Shown: positions 41,699-50,607, counted from the stretch's first letter. The stretch: 64,000 nt of DNA from Bacteroidota bacterium (GCA_023417935.1 JAEZDY010000009.1:124001-188000), one strand, 5' to 3'. Notes: generated from the letters alone by a model not told the origin. Made by a program: numbers and translations.

Positions 41699-43252
41699 AT
41701 GTTTAGTGCCAATGACCTTAAATTATTCCAATCAAAAGGAATTGATATCAAGACTATTGAACAACAACTGGAAAGCTTTAAAAGAGGCTTTCCCTATATT
41801 GATCTCGTTGATCCCTGTACAGTAAAAAACGGAATCAAAGTATTTAGTGATAATGAAATAGAGAAGTTACAGAAGTTCTATGATAAGAATTTCGAAGATT
41901 ATGAAATCCTAAAATTTGTGCCGGCATCAGGTGCTGCCAGCCGTATGTTTAAATCACTGTATGAATTCAGAGACCAACTTGAAAATACAACAGAACCTGA
42001 CGGTAATATTGAAAAGGACAACGGATTTAACTCAGCACAAAACTTTTTTAGCAATATAAGGAAGTTTGCTTTTTACGACGACCTTAATAAGGTGATGGAA
42101 GAGCATCATATAAGTTTAGAATCTAAGCTGAAAGAGAAAGACTACAAAACCATTATTGAATTCATCCTTGAAGATCATGGCCTTGGATATGCCTCCAAAC
42201 CGAAAGCTATGATAAAGTTCCACAACTATAAGGACGGTGCTCGCATGGCAATGGAAGAACACCTCGTTGAGAGCGCTAATTATGCTACAAACAGTGAGGG
42301 CAGAGTTGCAGTACATTTTACAGTATCACCTGAGGATGCTGACAATTTCATTGAGCAGATTAATCTGGTAAAAGACATGTACGAGGAATTGTTTGATGTA
42401 ACTTATGAACTAACTTTCTCTGTCCAGAAACAATCAACAGATACTATAGCTGTTGATAGTACTTATAAGCCATTCAGGGATTCAAAAGATAATTTGGTTT
42501 TTCGTCCGGGTGGTCACGGCGCTTTGATCGAAAACTTAAATGACCGTCAGGGAGAGCTAATATTCATTAAGAATATAGATAATGTTGTACCTGACAGGCT
42601 AAAAGACACAACTTATAAGTACAAGCGTGCTTTGGGTGGATACCTGATGGAATTAAGGGATAAGATTGTTGAGTATTTGGACCTGCTCGAAGATGGTGGG
42701 CTTACTGACAATGAAATAAAAAAGATTGTAAATTTTTGCAGTGAGAAGTTATACATCAGATTTACACCTGAATTTGAAACGTTTACAAATATTGAGAAAG
42801 TTGACTTCCTGTTTACCAGTCTCAATCGCCCAATCAGGTTGTGCGGGATGGTGAAGAACGTTGGAGAGCCTGGTGGTGGGCCATTTTGGGTTCGTAACTC
42901 AGCTGGTGAAATATCTTTGCAGATTGTTGAATCATCACAAATAGATCTGTCAAACAAGGAACAGAAGAGCATATTCGAAAAAGCTACTCATTTTAATCCT
43001 GTTGACCTTGTTTGTTATGTGAGGGATTATAATGGTGATCCTTATGATTTAAGAGAGTTTATAGACCCTTCTACAGGCTTTATTTCGAATAAATCAAAGG
43101 ATGGAAGAGAACTTAAAGCGATGGAATTACCCGGACTCTGGAATGGTGCAATGGCCGACTGGATTACAGTATTCATTGAAGTCCCCATTATAACTTTCAA
43201 TCCGGTGAAGACTATTAATGATCTGCTCCGCAAGGAACATCAAACTGAGTAA
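41699..43252 (+). CDS. DUF4301 family protein
   Basis: This 517-residue cytosolic protein begins MFSANDLKLFQSKGIDIKTI. Conserved blocks include FVPASGAASRMFKSLYEF (about 75-93), VFRPGGHGALIENLN (about 262-276), RLCGMVKNVGEPGGGPFWV (about 379-397) and ELPGLWNGAMADWITVF near the end. The GGHGALI and GEPGGGPFW loops suggest a nucleotide- or phosphate-binding site, but the function is unknown. It is monocistronic, with its own promoter, and convergent with pdxH. Confidence 0.88.
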   Translation: MFSANDLKLFQSKGIDIKTIEQQLESFKRGFPYIDLVDPCTVKNGIKVFSDNEIEKLQKFYDKNFEDYEILKFVPASGAASRMFKSLYEFRDQLENTTEPDGNIEKDNGFNSAQNFFSNIRKFAFYDDLNKVMEEHHISLESKLKEKDYKTIIEFILEDHGLGYASKPKAMIKFHNYKDGARMAMEEHLVESANYATNSEGRVAVHFTVSPEDADNFIEQINLVKDMYEELFDVTYELTFSVQKQSTDTIAVDSTYKPFRDSKDNLVFRPGGHGALIENLNDRQGELIFIKNIDNVVPDRLKDTTYKYKRALGGYLMELRDKIVEYLDLLEDGGLTDNEIKKIVNFCSEKLYIRFTPEFETFTNIEKVDFLFTSLNRPIRLCGMVKNVGEPGGGPFWVRNSAGEISLQIVESSQIDLSNKEQKSIFEKATHFNPVDLVCYVRDYNGDPYDLREFIDPSTGFISNKSKDGRELKAMELPGLWNGAMADWITVFIEVPIITFNPVKTINDLLRKEHQTE

Positions 43253-43291
43253 AAACTACATTAAACGGATTATAGTCATTTTTTTTAGGTT

Positions 43292-43930
43292 TTAAGGAGC
43301 GAGCCGTTCTCTTATCCATTGGTCGTTGACCAATCTAAACCTTATTCTGTCGTGTAAACGCGAAGCCCTTCCCTGCCAGAACTCTATAAGTTCAGGTTTT
43401 AGAGCATACCCGCCCCAATGTTGAGGTCTTTTTATTGATTCTTCTGATTTCAATTCACTACTTCTACTGATAAACAACCCTTCCAGATAAGCCCTGTTTT
43501 CAACCACCATGCTCTGTGGTGAGATGATTGCTCCTAAGCGGCTTTCTATAGGACGGGTATTGAAGTAAGCATCTGATTCTTCCGGGGGGATTTTTTCTAT
43601 GCTACCTTCTATTCTAACCTGGCGTTCGAGTTCTTTCCAGAAAAACAACAATGAACCTACAGGGTTATTGCTAATATCAACACCCTTGGCGCTTTTATAA
43701 TTTGTGAAAAATCGGAACTCTTCCCCTATTACGCCTTTTAGTAAAACAACCCTTGATTTCGGCTTAAAGTCGGCACTTATTGTAGAAAGAACCATGGCGG
43801 TTGGTTCAGTAACTTCTGATTCAATGGCTTGTGAAAGCCACTTAAGAAAGAAAGTGACCGGATTAGCCCCTGCTTCTTCTTCATCTAATTGATGCAATAA
43901 GTAATTATTCCTGATTTCTGACAAGTCCAT
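43292..43930 (-). CDS. pdxH: Pyridoxamine 5'-phosphate oxidase
   Basis: A 212-residue FMN enzyme that oxidises pyridoxamine or pyridoxine phosphate to PLP. FMN-binding segments are RVVLLKGVIGEEFRFFTN, YKSAKG and LLFFWKELERQVRIEG; substrate residues lie in YFNTRPIESRLGA and the C-terminal FWQGRASRLHDRIRF. The start at 43930 (MDLSEIRNNY) matches the family. A longer frame to 44008 adds a hydrophobic extension running into the next promoter and is rejected. It is divergent from the DUF1684 gene. Confidence 0.95.
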   Translation of the reverse strand: MDLSEIRNNYLLHQLDEEEAGANPVTFFLKWLSQAIESEVTEPTAMVLSTISADFKPKSRVVLLKGVIGEEFRFFTNYKSAKGVDISNNPVGSLLFFWKELERQVRIEGSIEKIPPEESDAYFNTRPIESRLGAIISPQSMVVENRAYLEGLFISRSSELKSEESIKRPQHWGGYALKPELIEFWQGRASRLHDRIRFRLVNDQWIRERLAP

Positions 43931-43987
43931 GGCAATGAATTGAGTGCAAATAACAGACAAAACAATAAGAAGGTTTGGCAAAAGGAT

Positions 43988-43995
43988 TATTTTTG
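43988..43995 (+). promoter_or_regulatory. -7 promoter box of the DUF1684 gene
   Basis: TATTTTTG lies 16 bp before the ATG at 44012. No -33 match. Confidence 0.45.
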
Positions 43996-44011
43996 CAGCT
44001 AAATTCAAATT

Positions 44012-44635
44012 ATGAAACTTATAAAGTGGACATTAGTGCTATTTCTAATACACGCATCTTTCCTTTATGCGCAAGATGTTGAAGGCAGTAATCAAGGCAA
44101 CTATAAGCAGGGTATTAAAAAAGAAAGAAAAGAAAAAGACACGGAATTCAAGGACTCTGAAAAATCACCTTTATCTCAGGATGAGATTCAGAAATTCAAA
44201 GGATTAAGATATTTTAAACCCAATCAGACGTACAGAGTAAAGGCTAAACTAATTCTTGAAGAAGAACCTGACACCATCTTAATGAAAACAACCACTGAAA
44301 GGTTGCCACAGTATATTGTTTATGGGAAAGCTTACTTTACGATTAATGATACCAATTTTTCACTTACAGTATACCGGAATGTTGGATTGATGAGTAAGCC
44401 TGGTTATGAAGACTATCTGTTCATACCTTTTACTGACGAAACCAATGGTGAAGAAACTTATGGTGGTGGACGGTATATTGATGCCCGAATTACCCCGGGA
44501 GATAGTATCGTCATTGACTTCAACCGCGCCTATAATCCTTACTGTGTTTATAGTAAAAAATATAGTTGTCCTATTCCGCCCAGTGAAAATTATATCAAAG
44601 CCAGAGTAGCCGCAGGAGAAAAGAATTACCACTAA
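44012..44635 (+). CDS. DUF1684 family secreted protein
   Basis: A 207-residue protein with a signal peptide ending FLYAQ and a charged linker (QGIKKERKEKDTEFKD). The rest matches DUF1684: RYFKPNQTYRVKAKL, then FIPFTDETNGEETYGGGRY, DSIVIDFNRAYNPYCVYS, YSCPIPPSENY and a final VAAGEKNYH. The two conserved Cys of the NPYC and SCP motifs are present. The biochemical function of DUF1684 is not known. The location is periplasmic or outer membrane. Confidence 0.87.
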   Translation: MKLIKWTLVLFLIHASFLYAQDVEGSNQGNYKQGIKKERKEKDTEFKDSEKSPLSQDEIQKFKGLRYFKPNQTYRVKAKLILEEEPDTILMKTTTERLPQYIVYGKAYFTINDTNFSLTVYRNVGLMSKPGYEDYLFIPFTDETNGEETYGGGRYIDARITPGDSIVIDFNRAYNPYCVYSKKYSCPIPPSENYIKARVAAGEKNYH

Positions 44636-44764
44636 TTCATGTTACTGAATTACTTTTTAAATATTTATTGATAAACTGTTGGAATTTCTTAGTTTATCCC
44701 GCTTATTACGAGAGGTAAACTAGTCTTAAAAGTTATAAGAATAATGTCTTTATCCGGTTCAAAA

Positions 44765-45541
44765 ATGAAATATTCAATACTCCTTGGATTCTTATTATTA
44801 CAACTTTTTCATACTTCAACCCTGGCACAATCTTTTAACTGGAATAAAAACTTCACAGTTGGTATTAGTGGAGGTGTTTCATCTTTTTATGGCGACTTAA
44901 GCGTTTATGACCGACAACCATTGAAAAAACTGGCAAATGAAAGTGATAGAGCCTTTGGTTTATCAATTGGTCACCAATTGAGTTCAGTGTTATCACTGAA
45001 TTTCAGTTACATAGACGGTAAACTGAAGGGCAAAAATGACGGGTTGCAGTATTATTTTAACAGTGATTTTAATGAGGTCTCCTTATCATCGCATATTAGC
45101 GTTTCACGCCTAATTTTCCCTTATATGATTGGACGAGCAGAAGTGTTTTCAACAACAGGTATCGGATTTATGCAGTTCAATTCTGTAGAGCGGCGGATTC
45201 TTCAAAGTGGTAACTTAGACGATCAAGAAAACAGTATTACAACTAAAATAGAATCAGGTACACCTATCCTAAAACTTGGAATAGGTTGCAGCTATGAAGT
45301 TAATAACCACCTGAATCTTTCAACTGAAATTTCATTTAGAGTAACGGGTAACGATTTAGTTGATGCACATGAGGGTTCAACCGGAATTAAAGATTATTAT
45401 TCAATTTTTTCTTTAGGTCTGACTTATGTGTTCAATAGAAGCCATAGTTACAGCGATTATTCTTTACCCTGTGGAGCTGGCTCAAAGTCATACAAAACCA
45501 GGAATTCAAGAATACACCAGGCGTGTTTACCTTTCAATTAG
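44765..45541 (+). CDS. Outer-membrane beta-barrel protein
   Basis: A 258-residue protein with a signal peptide (MKYSILLGFLLLQLFHTSTL, cleavage after AQ) followed by alternating amphipathic strands: FTVGISGGVSSFYGDLSVY, SIGHQLSSVLSLNFSYIDGK, ILKLGIGCSYEVNNHLNLST and FSLGLTYVFN. This is the pattern of small 8-strand barrels (OmpA/OmpW-like) of Bacteroidota. The C-terminal 30 residues after the last strand are Ser/Lys-rich with two Cys. An upstream ATG (44744) would add seven residues. The stop overlaps the stop of the convergent gene by 4 bp. Confidence 0.75.
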   Translation: MKYSILLGFLLLQLFHTSTLAQSFNWNKNFTVGISGGVSSFYGDLSVYDRQPLKKLANESDRAFGLSIGHQLSSVLSLNFSYIDGKLKGKNDGLQYYFNSDFNEVSLSSHISVSRLIFPYMIGRAEVFSTTGIGFMQFNSVERRILQSGNLDDQENSITTKIESGTPILKLGIGCSYEVNNHLNLSTEISFRVTGNDLVDAHEGSTGIKDYYSIFSLGLTYVFNRSHSYSDYSLPCGAGSKSYKTRNSRIHQACLPFN

Positions 45542-46368
45542 GCTTGATTAACGCTCGATAGGTCAGTTATCAGTTTACTTATCTTATTCAGGATTGCCTT
45601 GTTTTTAATCTTAGCCTCCTCAAGTTCCAGTTGTAATTCCGATGTTTTCATTACTAATTGGTCATTATCAGACTTAAGCTGATTTATTTGTGCTTTGGAA
45701 TTTTCATTAGTCTCCAGCTCTTGATTACTTAATGTTTTCCTTAGTAACTGTACTTCAGTAAGAAGTTGATTATAACCTTCATTCAGCGAGTTATATCTTT
45801 CTTGCTCCGATTTTATGGATCGCTCAAGATCATCTTTAAATTGCAATTCGCGAACTTTTTGTCTGTCTATTTCTTTTTTTAAACTTACATTAAGACTTTC
45901 CAGACCACTAATTTCTTCCTCGTAATTACGGCCTGCACCTACTTTATTTTTGGTAACCACCATTAAATATATAAGAACCAATATAACCACTAAAAGCACG
46001 GCCACAGCTATTTTTAGAATGAGCATCATTTTCATGTCATTAATAGTCCTTTCCTGCAACCTGTCATTGTCAAATGACAATTGTGACAATCGTATATTAG
46101 CTTTGCTAATAGAATCAGCCAATGAATCTTCATTTTTAATCAATGATTTAGTCAGGTTGATTATACTGTCATCCTTTGAAGTAATTTTAGCTAACTGTTC
46201 ATTTAGTAAGTAAAGTTTAAGTACCCTGCCGGTGAATACAGAGTCCTGTAATTTCTGGTATGAAATCTCCAGTTGCCTCCTTTCATTAAGAAGTTTTCTA
46301 AGATCATCATTTGAGGCAAAAGAATTGAGACAAAAAAACATTAGCAACAATGAACTGAGGGTCTTCAT
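45538..46368 (-). CDS. Exported or membrane-anchored coiled-coil protein
   Basis: A 276-residue protein with a signal-like N-terminus (MKTLSSLLLMFFCLNSFAS), a helical stretch (about 20-105), a strong membrane helix at about 115-138 (MLILKIAVAVLLVVILVLIY), and a long C-terminal coiled coil (about 155-270) rich in Glu, Lys, Gln and Leu. If the signal is cleaved, the first helices are periplasmic and the coiled coil cytosolic. No family is recognised. It ends tail-to-tail with the barrel gene, with overlapping stops. Confidence 0.65.
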   Translation of the reverse strand: MKTLSSLLLMFFCLNSFASNDDLRKLLNERRQLEISYQKLQDSVFTGRVLKLYLLNEQLAKITSKDDSIINLTKSLIKNEDSLADSISKANIRLSQLSFDNDRLQERTINDMKMMLILKIAVAVLLVVILVLIYLMVVTKNKVGAGRNYEEEISGLESLNVSLKKEIDRQKVRELQFKDDLERSIKSEQERYNSLNEGYNQLLTEVQLLRKTLSNQELETNENSKAQINQLKSDNDQLVMKTSELQLELEEAKIKNKAILNKISKLITDLSSVNQA

Positions 46369-46504
46369 ATTCAGTGGTTTTTAACAAAAATAGTAAAGAT
46401 TATCAATTTCTCCATCAGTTTGGTGAATAAAAATGAAATGTTGTATTAAGTCTGAAGCTCTTACAAATCACATTATATGTGACTTTTATTAACAATTTAT
46501 TATG

Positions 46505-46512
46505 TAAGTTTG
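46505..46512 (+). promoter_or_regulatory. -7 promoter box of the TlpA-type gene
   Basis: TAAGTTTG would place transcription start near 46518. The first ATG (46520) would then be almost leaderless, which favours the ATG at 46532. Confidence 0.45.
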
Positions 46513-46531
46513 TCAGGAAATGATCAAGTCT

Positions 46532-47944
46532 ATGAAAATTATCAGATTGCTCCTTACCTGCTTCATAATTACGTTACTTCTCTCTAATTCAAGCGCACAG
46601 AGTAAATATTCAATCACACTGAATATAAATGGATTGAACGATAGTATTCTTATACTTGCCAGCTATGTTGGTGATAAACAGTTCATTGTTGATACGGCCT
46701 ATCTTGATAAGAAGTCAAATTACCATTTTGAAGGTGACTCCCTCCTCCCAGCCGGTATGTATGTTATAGCTGGTTCAAACAAAAAGAAACTATTCGATTT
46801 TATTATATCGGGGGACTATAAATTTACAATTACGGGTAATGCTAATAGCATTCCGGCAAGCCTAAGGTCAAAAGATAGCGAGGAGAATTCCATTTTGTTC
46901 AGCTATATAAATTTTCTCTCTGATAAACAGCAGATGATGTCGCAACTTCAAGCTCAGAGGAAACAACTTAAGCCCGGTAACCTGGACCATAAAAATATAA
47001 CTGCCAGAATTGATAGCCTTAATAATGTAGTTATCAATTATATCGATGGATTAATAAACCGATATAAGGGCAAGTTTATTTCTGTATTCCTAAAATCTAT
47101 GCAAGAGCCTGACAACCCTGAAATTCCAATGTTATCAAACGGTAGACCTGATTCTGTTTTTGCTTTTAACTATTACAAAGCTCATTTCTTCGATAATATT
47201 GATCTGTCGGACGATAGGGTTATCAGGACTCCTGTACTTCATAGCAAAACTGAGCAATACCTGACTAAACTTACAGTTCCGGCTCCTGATTCCATTATAG
47301 CATCAATTGACCGTTTGTTAGCAATGACTAAAGGTAATCGCGAAAGTTTTAAATATTTAATGTGGTATCTTACGGTGAAATATGAGAGTTCTGAAATAAT
47401 GGGTCATGATGCTATTGTGGTGCATCTTGTTGATAAGTATTATGGTGATCCTAAAATGTCATGGATGAATCCTACCGTTAAAGAAAACCTGATTAAGCGC
47501 GCTAATGTTTTAAGACCCATACTCATAGGTAAAACTGCACCTGAGCTTATTTTACTTGATACATTGCAAAACCCAAAATCATTACATTCAATTAAGCGTA
47601 AATATACATTGTTGTATTTCTGGGACCCTGAGTGTAGTCACTGTAAGAAGGAGACTCCGTTAATGACTTCATTCTACAATGAATACCGTGACAAATATAA
47701 CTTTGAGGTATATGCAATATGCATGGACACCTCATGGAAAGAAATGAAAACCTATATTCGGAAGAATGAAATGAATTGGATAAATGTTAATGGCTATTAT
47801 AGCATGTCGGGAGATTTCAGAGAGTTATATGACGTTCACAGTTCTCCTGTAATGTTTCTTATAGATGAGCAAAAAAAGATAGTCGCCAAAAAAATTCTTA
47901 CCGATCAAATGAAGGCGATTCTCCAAAAACTTAATCAGGAATAA
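46532..47944 (+). CDS. TlpA-like thiol-disulfide oxidoreductase with N-terminal DUF4369-type domain
   Basis: A 470-residue secreted protein. The signal peptide ends NSSAQ, and the N-terminal domain (SKYSITLNINGLNDSILILA) resembles the DUF4369 beta domain common in Bacteroidota thioredoxins. A helical middle region (about 110-330, similar to DUF5106) is followed by a thioredoxin-like domain (GKTAPELILLDTLQNPKSLH) with the redox pair CSHC in FWDPECSHCKKE. It probably reduces or isomerises disulfides in the periplasm. Start: ATG 46532 begins the signal peptide; ATG 46520 adds four residues. Confidence 0.85.
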   Translation: MKIIRLLLTCFIITLLLSNSSAQSKYSITLNINGLNDSILILASYVGDKQFIVDTAYLDKKSNYHFEGDSLLPAGMYVIAGSNKKKLFDFIISGDYKFTITGNANSIPASLRSKDSEENSILFSYINFLSDKQQMMSQLQAQRKQLKPGNLDHKNITARIDSLNNVVINYIDGLINRYKGKFISVFLKSMQEPDNPEIPMLSNGRPDSVFAFNYYKAHFFDNIDLSDDRVIRTPVLHSKTEQYLTKLTVPAPDSIIASIDRLLAMTKGNRESFKYLMWYLTVKYESSEIMGHDAIVVHLVDKYYGDPKMSWMNPTVKENLIKRANVLRPILIGKTAPELILLDTLQNPKSLHSIKRKYTLLYFWDPECSHCKKETPLMTSFYNEYRDKYNFEVYAICMDTSWKEMKTYIRKNEMNWINVNGYYSMSGDFRELYDVHSSPVMFLIDEQKKIVAKKILTDQMKAILQKLNQE

Positions 47945-48027
47945 TTCCATCCACCTGCTTTCCACCTGCTTAATTGACAGTAGCTCAAATAATTATGTGG
48001 ATACACATAAAATATTTGGCAATTTAC

Positions 48028-48058
48028 TTGACAAACTAAGTTTTTAGTTGTAAATTTG
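48028..48058 (+). promoter_or_regulatory. Promoter of blaI-blaR1
   Basis: TTG (48028-48030), 20 bp, then TAAATTTG (48051-48058). Both elements match the consensus. One predicted BlaI operator fills the spacer and another lies just after the -7 box, so the promoter is set up for repression. The -7 box is 48 bp before the first ATG of the repeat array. Confidence 0.75.
48033..48050 (+). promoter_or_regulatory. Predicted BlaI operator 1
   Basis: AAACTAAGTTTTTAGTTG contains the inverted repeat ACTAA/TTAGT and lies between -33 and -7. An 18-bp near copy starts exactly 36 bp downstream. The role as a BlaI site is inferred from position and symmetry. Confidence 0.6.
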
Positions 48059-48068
48059 TACTGCATAT

Positions 48069-48086
48069 AAACTAAGTGTTTAGGTG
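48069..48086 (+). promoter_or_regulatory. Predicted BlaI operator 2
   Basis: AAACTAAGTGTTTAGGTG matches operator 1 at 16 of 18 positions and covers the expected transcription start. Two spaced dyads over a promoter are the classic arrangement for dimeric BlaI/MecI repressors. Confidence 0.6.
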
Positions 48087-48105
48087 TTAAAAGTAATTCA
48101 CCATT

Positions 48106-48233
48106 ATGAGAGAACACTAAAGCAGTAGATCAAGTTATGAGAGAACTTACTAAAGCAAGAGCAAATTATGAGAGGACTTACTAAAGCAGAAGAGCAAATT
48201 ATGAGAGAACTTACTAAAGCGGAAGAGCAAGTA
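48106..48233 (+). repeat. Four tandem copies of the blaI start region
   Basis: Copies lie at 48106-48136 and 48137-48167 (31 bp each), 48168-48200 and 48201-48233 (33 bp each). Each begins ATGAGAG. The two 33-bp copies are in frame with blaI (11 codons, MRELTKAEEQV in the last). The 31-bp copies lose frame: translation from the first ATG stops after 4 codons and from the second after 15. The array multiplies the start codon of the gene. Confidence 0.95.
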
Positions 48234-48584
48234 ATGCAGATAGTTTGGAAGGTTGGCAAGGGATATATAAATGACTTTCTTGACCACTTCCCTGAGCCAA
48301 AACCCGCATACAACACTGTATCTACTATTGTTAGAATCCTCGAAAAGAAAGGGTTTATTGATCATGAACCGGGAAGCAAATCATACATATACTTTCCAAC
48401 TGTTACCAAAAGAGAATATACCAAACACTCGTTCGGTCAATTATTGAACGGTTATTTCAGTAATTCATATAAGCAAATGGTATCATTCTTTGCCCATGAT
48501 GATAAGCTTTCTGTAAATGAACTGGAAGAGTTAAAAAAGCTTATTGACAAACAAATTCAAGAAAAGCAAAAGCAAAATGACTGA
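48201..48584 (+). CDS. blaI: BlaI/MecI/CopY-family transcriptional repressor
   Basis: A 127-residue winged-helix repressor from ATG 48201 (MRELTKAEEQVMQIVWKVGK). The recognition region AYNTVSTIVRILEKKGFI and the wing with DHEPGSKSYIYFP are typical, followed by a helical dimer and cleavage region (GQLLNGYFSNSYKQMVSFFA). An in-frame ATG at 48168 would add one extra 11-residue copy of the start repeat. The gene overlaps blaR1 by 8 bp. BlaI should be cut by the BlaR1 protease when the signal arrives. Two operators lie on the promoter. Confidence 0.92.
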   Translation: MRELTKAEEQVMQIVWKVGKGYINDFLDHFPEPKPAYNTVSTIVRILEKKGFIDHEPGSKSYIYFPTVTKREYTKHSFGQLLNGYFSNSYKQMVSFFAHDDKLSVNELEELKKLIDKQIQEKQKQND

Positions 48585-50607
48585 ACTGTTTATATATCTG
48601 ATCAAAGCTGCACTAATAAATGCCATATTACTGGTTTTTTACTATTTCGCTCTCAGGCAATCCAACAGATTTGTACTGATGAGATTTGCCCTGATTACAG
48701 CAATGATAGTTCCCCTGGTGATTCCACTTATCCCTTACCCGGTTGGAATACAGGAACAATCAGCTAATTTGCCGGTATTTACTATCTCTATTCCTGAAAC
48801 AGCTATAGCAGCTACACCTCCCGGGCAGAATTTTTTCAAACTTTCAGACATACCGGCATTATTATATTATGGCATCTCACTGGTATTACTAACAGGCATG
48901 GTAATATCCATAATCGCCATCATTCAAAAGCGCTTAAGATCCAAACAGCACTATACAGCCATCGGGAAAGTTGAGCTTGAAAACTCAGTGAAGAGTCCTT
49001 TTTCTTTTTTCTCATGGGTTTTCCTCTCCCCTGCTGATCTTACACATCCTCAGCTCGATATGATACTAAAGCATGAGTTCTGTCATGTAAAAGAAAAACA
49101 CAGTATTGACAGAGTGATATCAGGTATTTTCAGGTCGGTGCTCTGGTTCAGTCCATTCGCCCATATCACTTCAAGGCTCCTTTCAGAGGTACATGAGTAT
49201 CAGGCAGATTCCAAAGTTATTGGCGTTTATGACCGATATGATTACAGTGACCTTATACTTTCCTTTTATCTGAATCCTCAATCTTCAGCAATATCTAACA
49301 ATTTCAGTTTGCATACTAAAAAACGTATCAAGATGATCAACAATCTTAACTCCGGTAAATTCAGTGTAAAAAGGATAGCTTTAGGACTGTTCATTGCTGC
49401 CTCAGCAATATCTGTTACAGCTATGGTTACCACAAATAAGGAGCTGCTTACAAAAACAAGCAATGCTCCATTGTATCAATTAGCAGAGGATAATTCAGGT
49501 GATACTATTCCACCTGCTCCTGTCGCGAATATGGAAATGCTAGCTGCATTTATGGATCCATCAATTAAAGGATTAGATGGAAAGGTTATAGTGAGCCTCA
49601 TCGTGCTGGCTGATGGTACTACAAGGGATGTTAAAATAGCAGAGAGTGCCGGTAAAATCCTTGATGAATTTGCAATAAACTATATAAAACAAGTTAAGAA
49701 CTGGTCTCCAGCTACTATAGATGGTCATCCTGTTCAATACAAACTCCTGTATCCAATAACATTCTCAGAGAATGAAGAAATCGGCATCAATGGTCCACTG
49801 ATAATTGGTAATCAAGACACTAGCCGTAAAAAACAGAATACTGGTAAAATTGAAAAAGTAACTATGAAAACGGCAACTGACCTGCCAGATTCACCTGCAC
49901 AATTTCCCGGTGGAGATAAGGCAAGGATTGAATACTTTAGTGCCAACACCCCTTATCCTGATGACGCACGCAAAGCTGGAAAAGAAGGAACGATTTATGT
50001 TCAATTTGTTATAACACCTACTGGAGAAGTATCTAATGTAAAAATCCTTAAGAACGTATTTCCTTCTCTCGACAAAGTAGCATACGATGCAATCATTAAT
50101 ATGCCTAAATGGATACCAGCAAGAAAGGATAATAAGCCTGTTAGCTATGAGATGACAATTCCAATTAAATTTGAACTTAACGATGATAAGAAAGATAAGG
50201 CATATGGTGATCCTGGTGCCGGTGATACATTTTCAAAGAATATGCCTGTTCCATATAAAGCGGAAGGTAGTCGTGTTTATTCAGTTGTAGAGGAAACTCC
50301 TGCATTCCCCGGCGGAGATGATGCGAGAATAGAATATATTAAGAATAATCTTAAATACCCTGAAGAAGCAAGAAAGCAGGGTATTGAGGGTACTGTTTTC
50401 ATAACCTTTGTTGTTGAACCTGACGGCTCAATTACTAATGAAAAAGTGCTTCGTGGAATTGGTGGTGGACTTGATGAAATAGCCCTTGAAGTTATTAAGA
50501 ACATGCCTGCATGGAAACCCGGCAAGGTAAAAGGTGAACCGGTACCTGTTCAGTTTAATATGCCAATTAAATTTAAGCTTTCTGAGCCTGAAAAAAAAGC
50601 TGAATAA
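48577..50607 (+). CDS. BlaR1-like M56 membrane protease with three TonB C-terminal domains
   Basis: A 676-residue protein. The N-terminal half has four membrane helices and an M56 zinc protease motif HEFCHVKEKHSIDR (HExxH; about 164-177), with a helix near 270-290 closing the membrane part. The periplasmic half carries three TonB C-terminal-like domains (about 310-410, 435-545, 560-670); the last two start with AQFPGGD and AFPGGD and have YPDDARKAGKEGT and YPEEARKQGIEGT motifs. There is no penicillin-binding sensor domain, so a beta-lactam signal is not implied. The signal may be an envelope protein or TonB-linked event. The start at 48577 (MTELFIYL) overlaps the blaI stop; an earlier in-frame ATG is at 48544. 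Confidence 0.9.
   Translation: MTELFIYLIKAALINAILLVFYYFALRQSNRFVLMRFALITAMIVPLVIPLIPYPVGIQEQSANLPVFTISIPETAIAATPPGQNFFKLSDIPALLYYGISLVLLTGMVISIIAIIQKRLRSKQHYTAIGKVELENSVKSPFSFFSWVFLSPADLTHPQLDMILKHEFCHVKEKHSIDRVISGIFRSVLWFSPFAHITSRLLSEVHEYQADSKVIGVYDRYDYSDLILSFYLNPQSSAISNNFSLHTKKRIKMINNLNSGKFSVKRIALGLFIAASAISVTAMVTTNKELLTKTSNAPLYQLAEDNSGDTIPPAPVANMEMLAAFMDPSIKGLDGKVIVSLIVLADGTTRDVKIAESAGKILDEFAINYIKQVKNWSPATIDGHPVQYKLLYPITFSENEEIGINGPLIIGNQDTSRKKQNTGKIEKVTMKTATDLPDSPAQFPGGDKARIEYFSANTPYPDDARKAGKEGTIYVQFVITPTGEVSNVKILKNVFPSLDKVAYDAIINMPKWIPARKDNKPVSYEMTIPIKFELNDDKKDKAYGDPGAGDTFSKNMPVPYKAEGSRVYSVVEETPAFPGGDDARIEYIKNNLKYPEEARKQGIEGTVFITFVVEPDGSITNEKVLRGIGGGLDEIALEVIKNMPAWKPGKVKGEPVPVQFNMPIKFKLSEPEKKAE

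Noticed and set aside
43931..44008. Longer start for pdxH with a hydrophobic leader
   Set aside because: PdxH is cytosolic and the extension runs into the divergent promoter region; the family start is MDLSEIRNNY.
47950..47971. 11-bp direct repeat (TCCACCTGCTT twice) after the TlpA-type gene
   Set aside because: Only two short copies, and it does not include the stop codon; too little to call.
48577..50607. Beta-lactam resistance sensor
   Set aside because: No penicillin-binding sensor domain and no beta-lactamase gene nearby; only the protease half is BlaR1-like.
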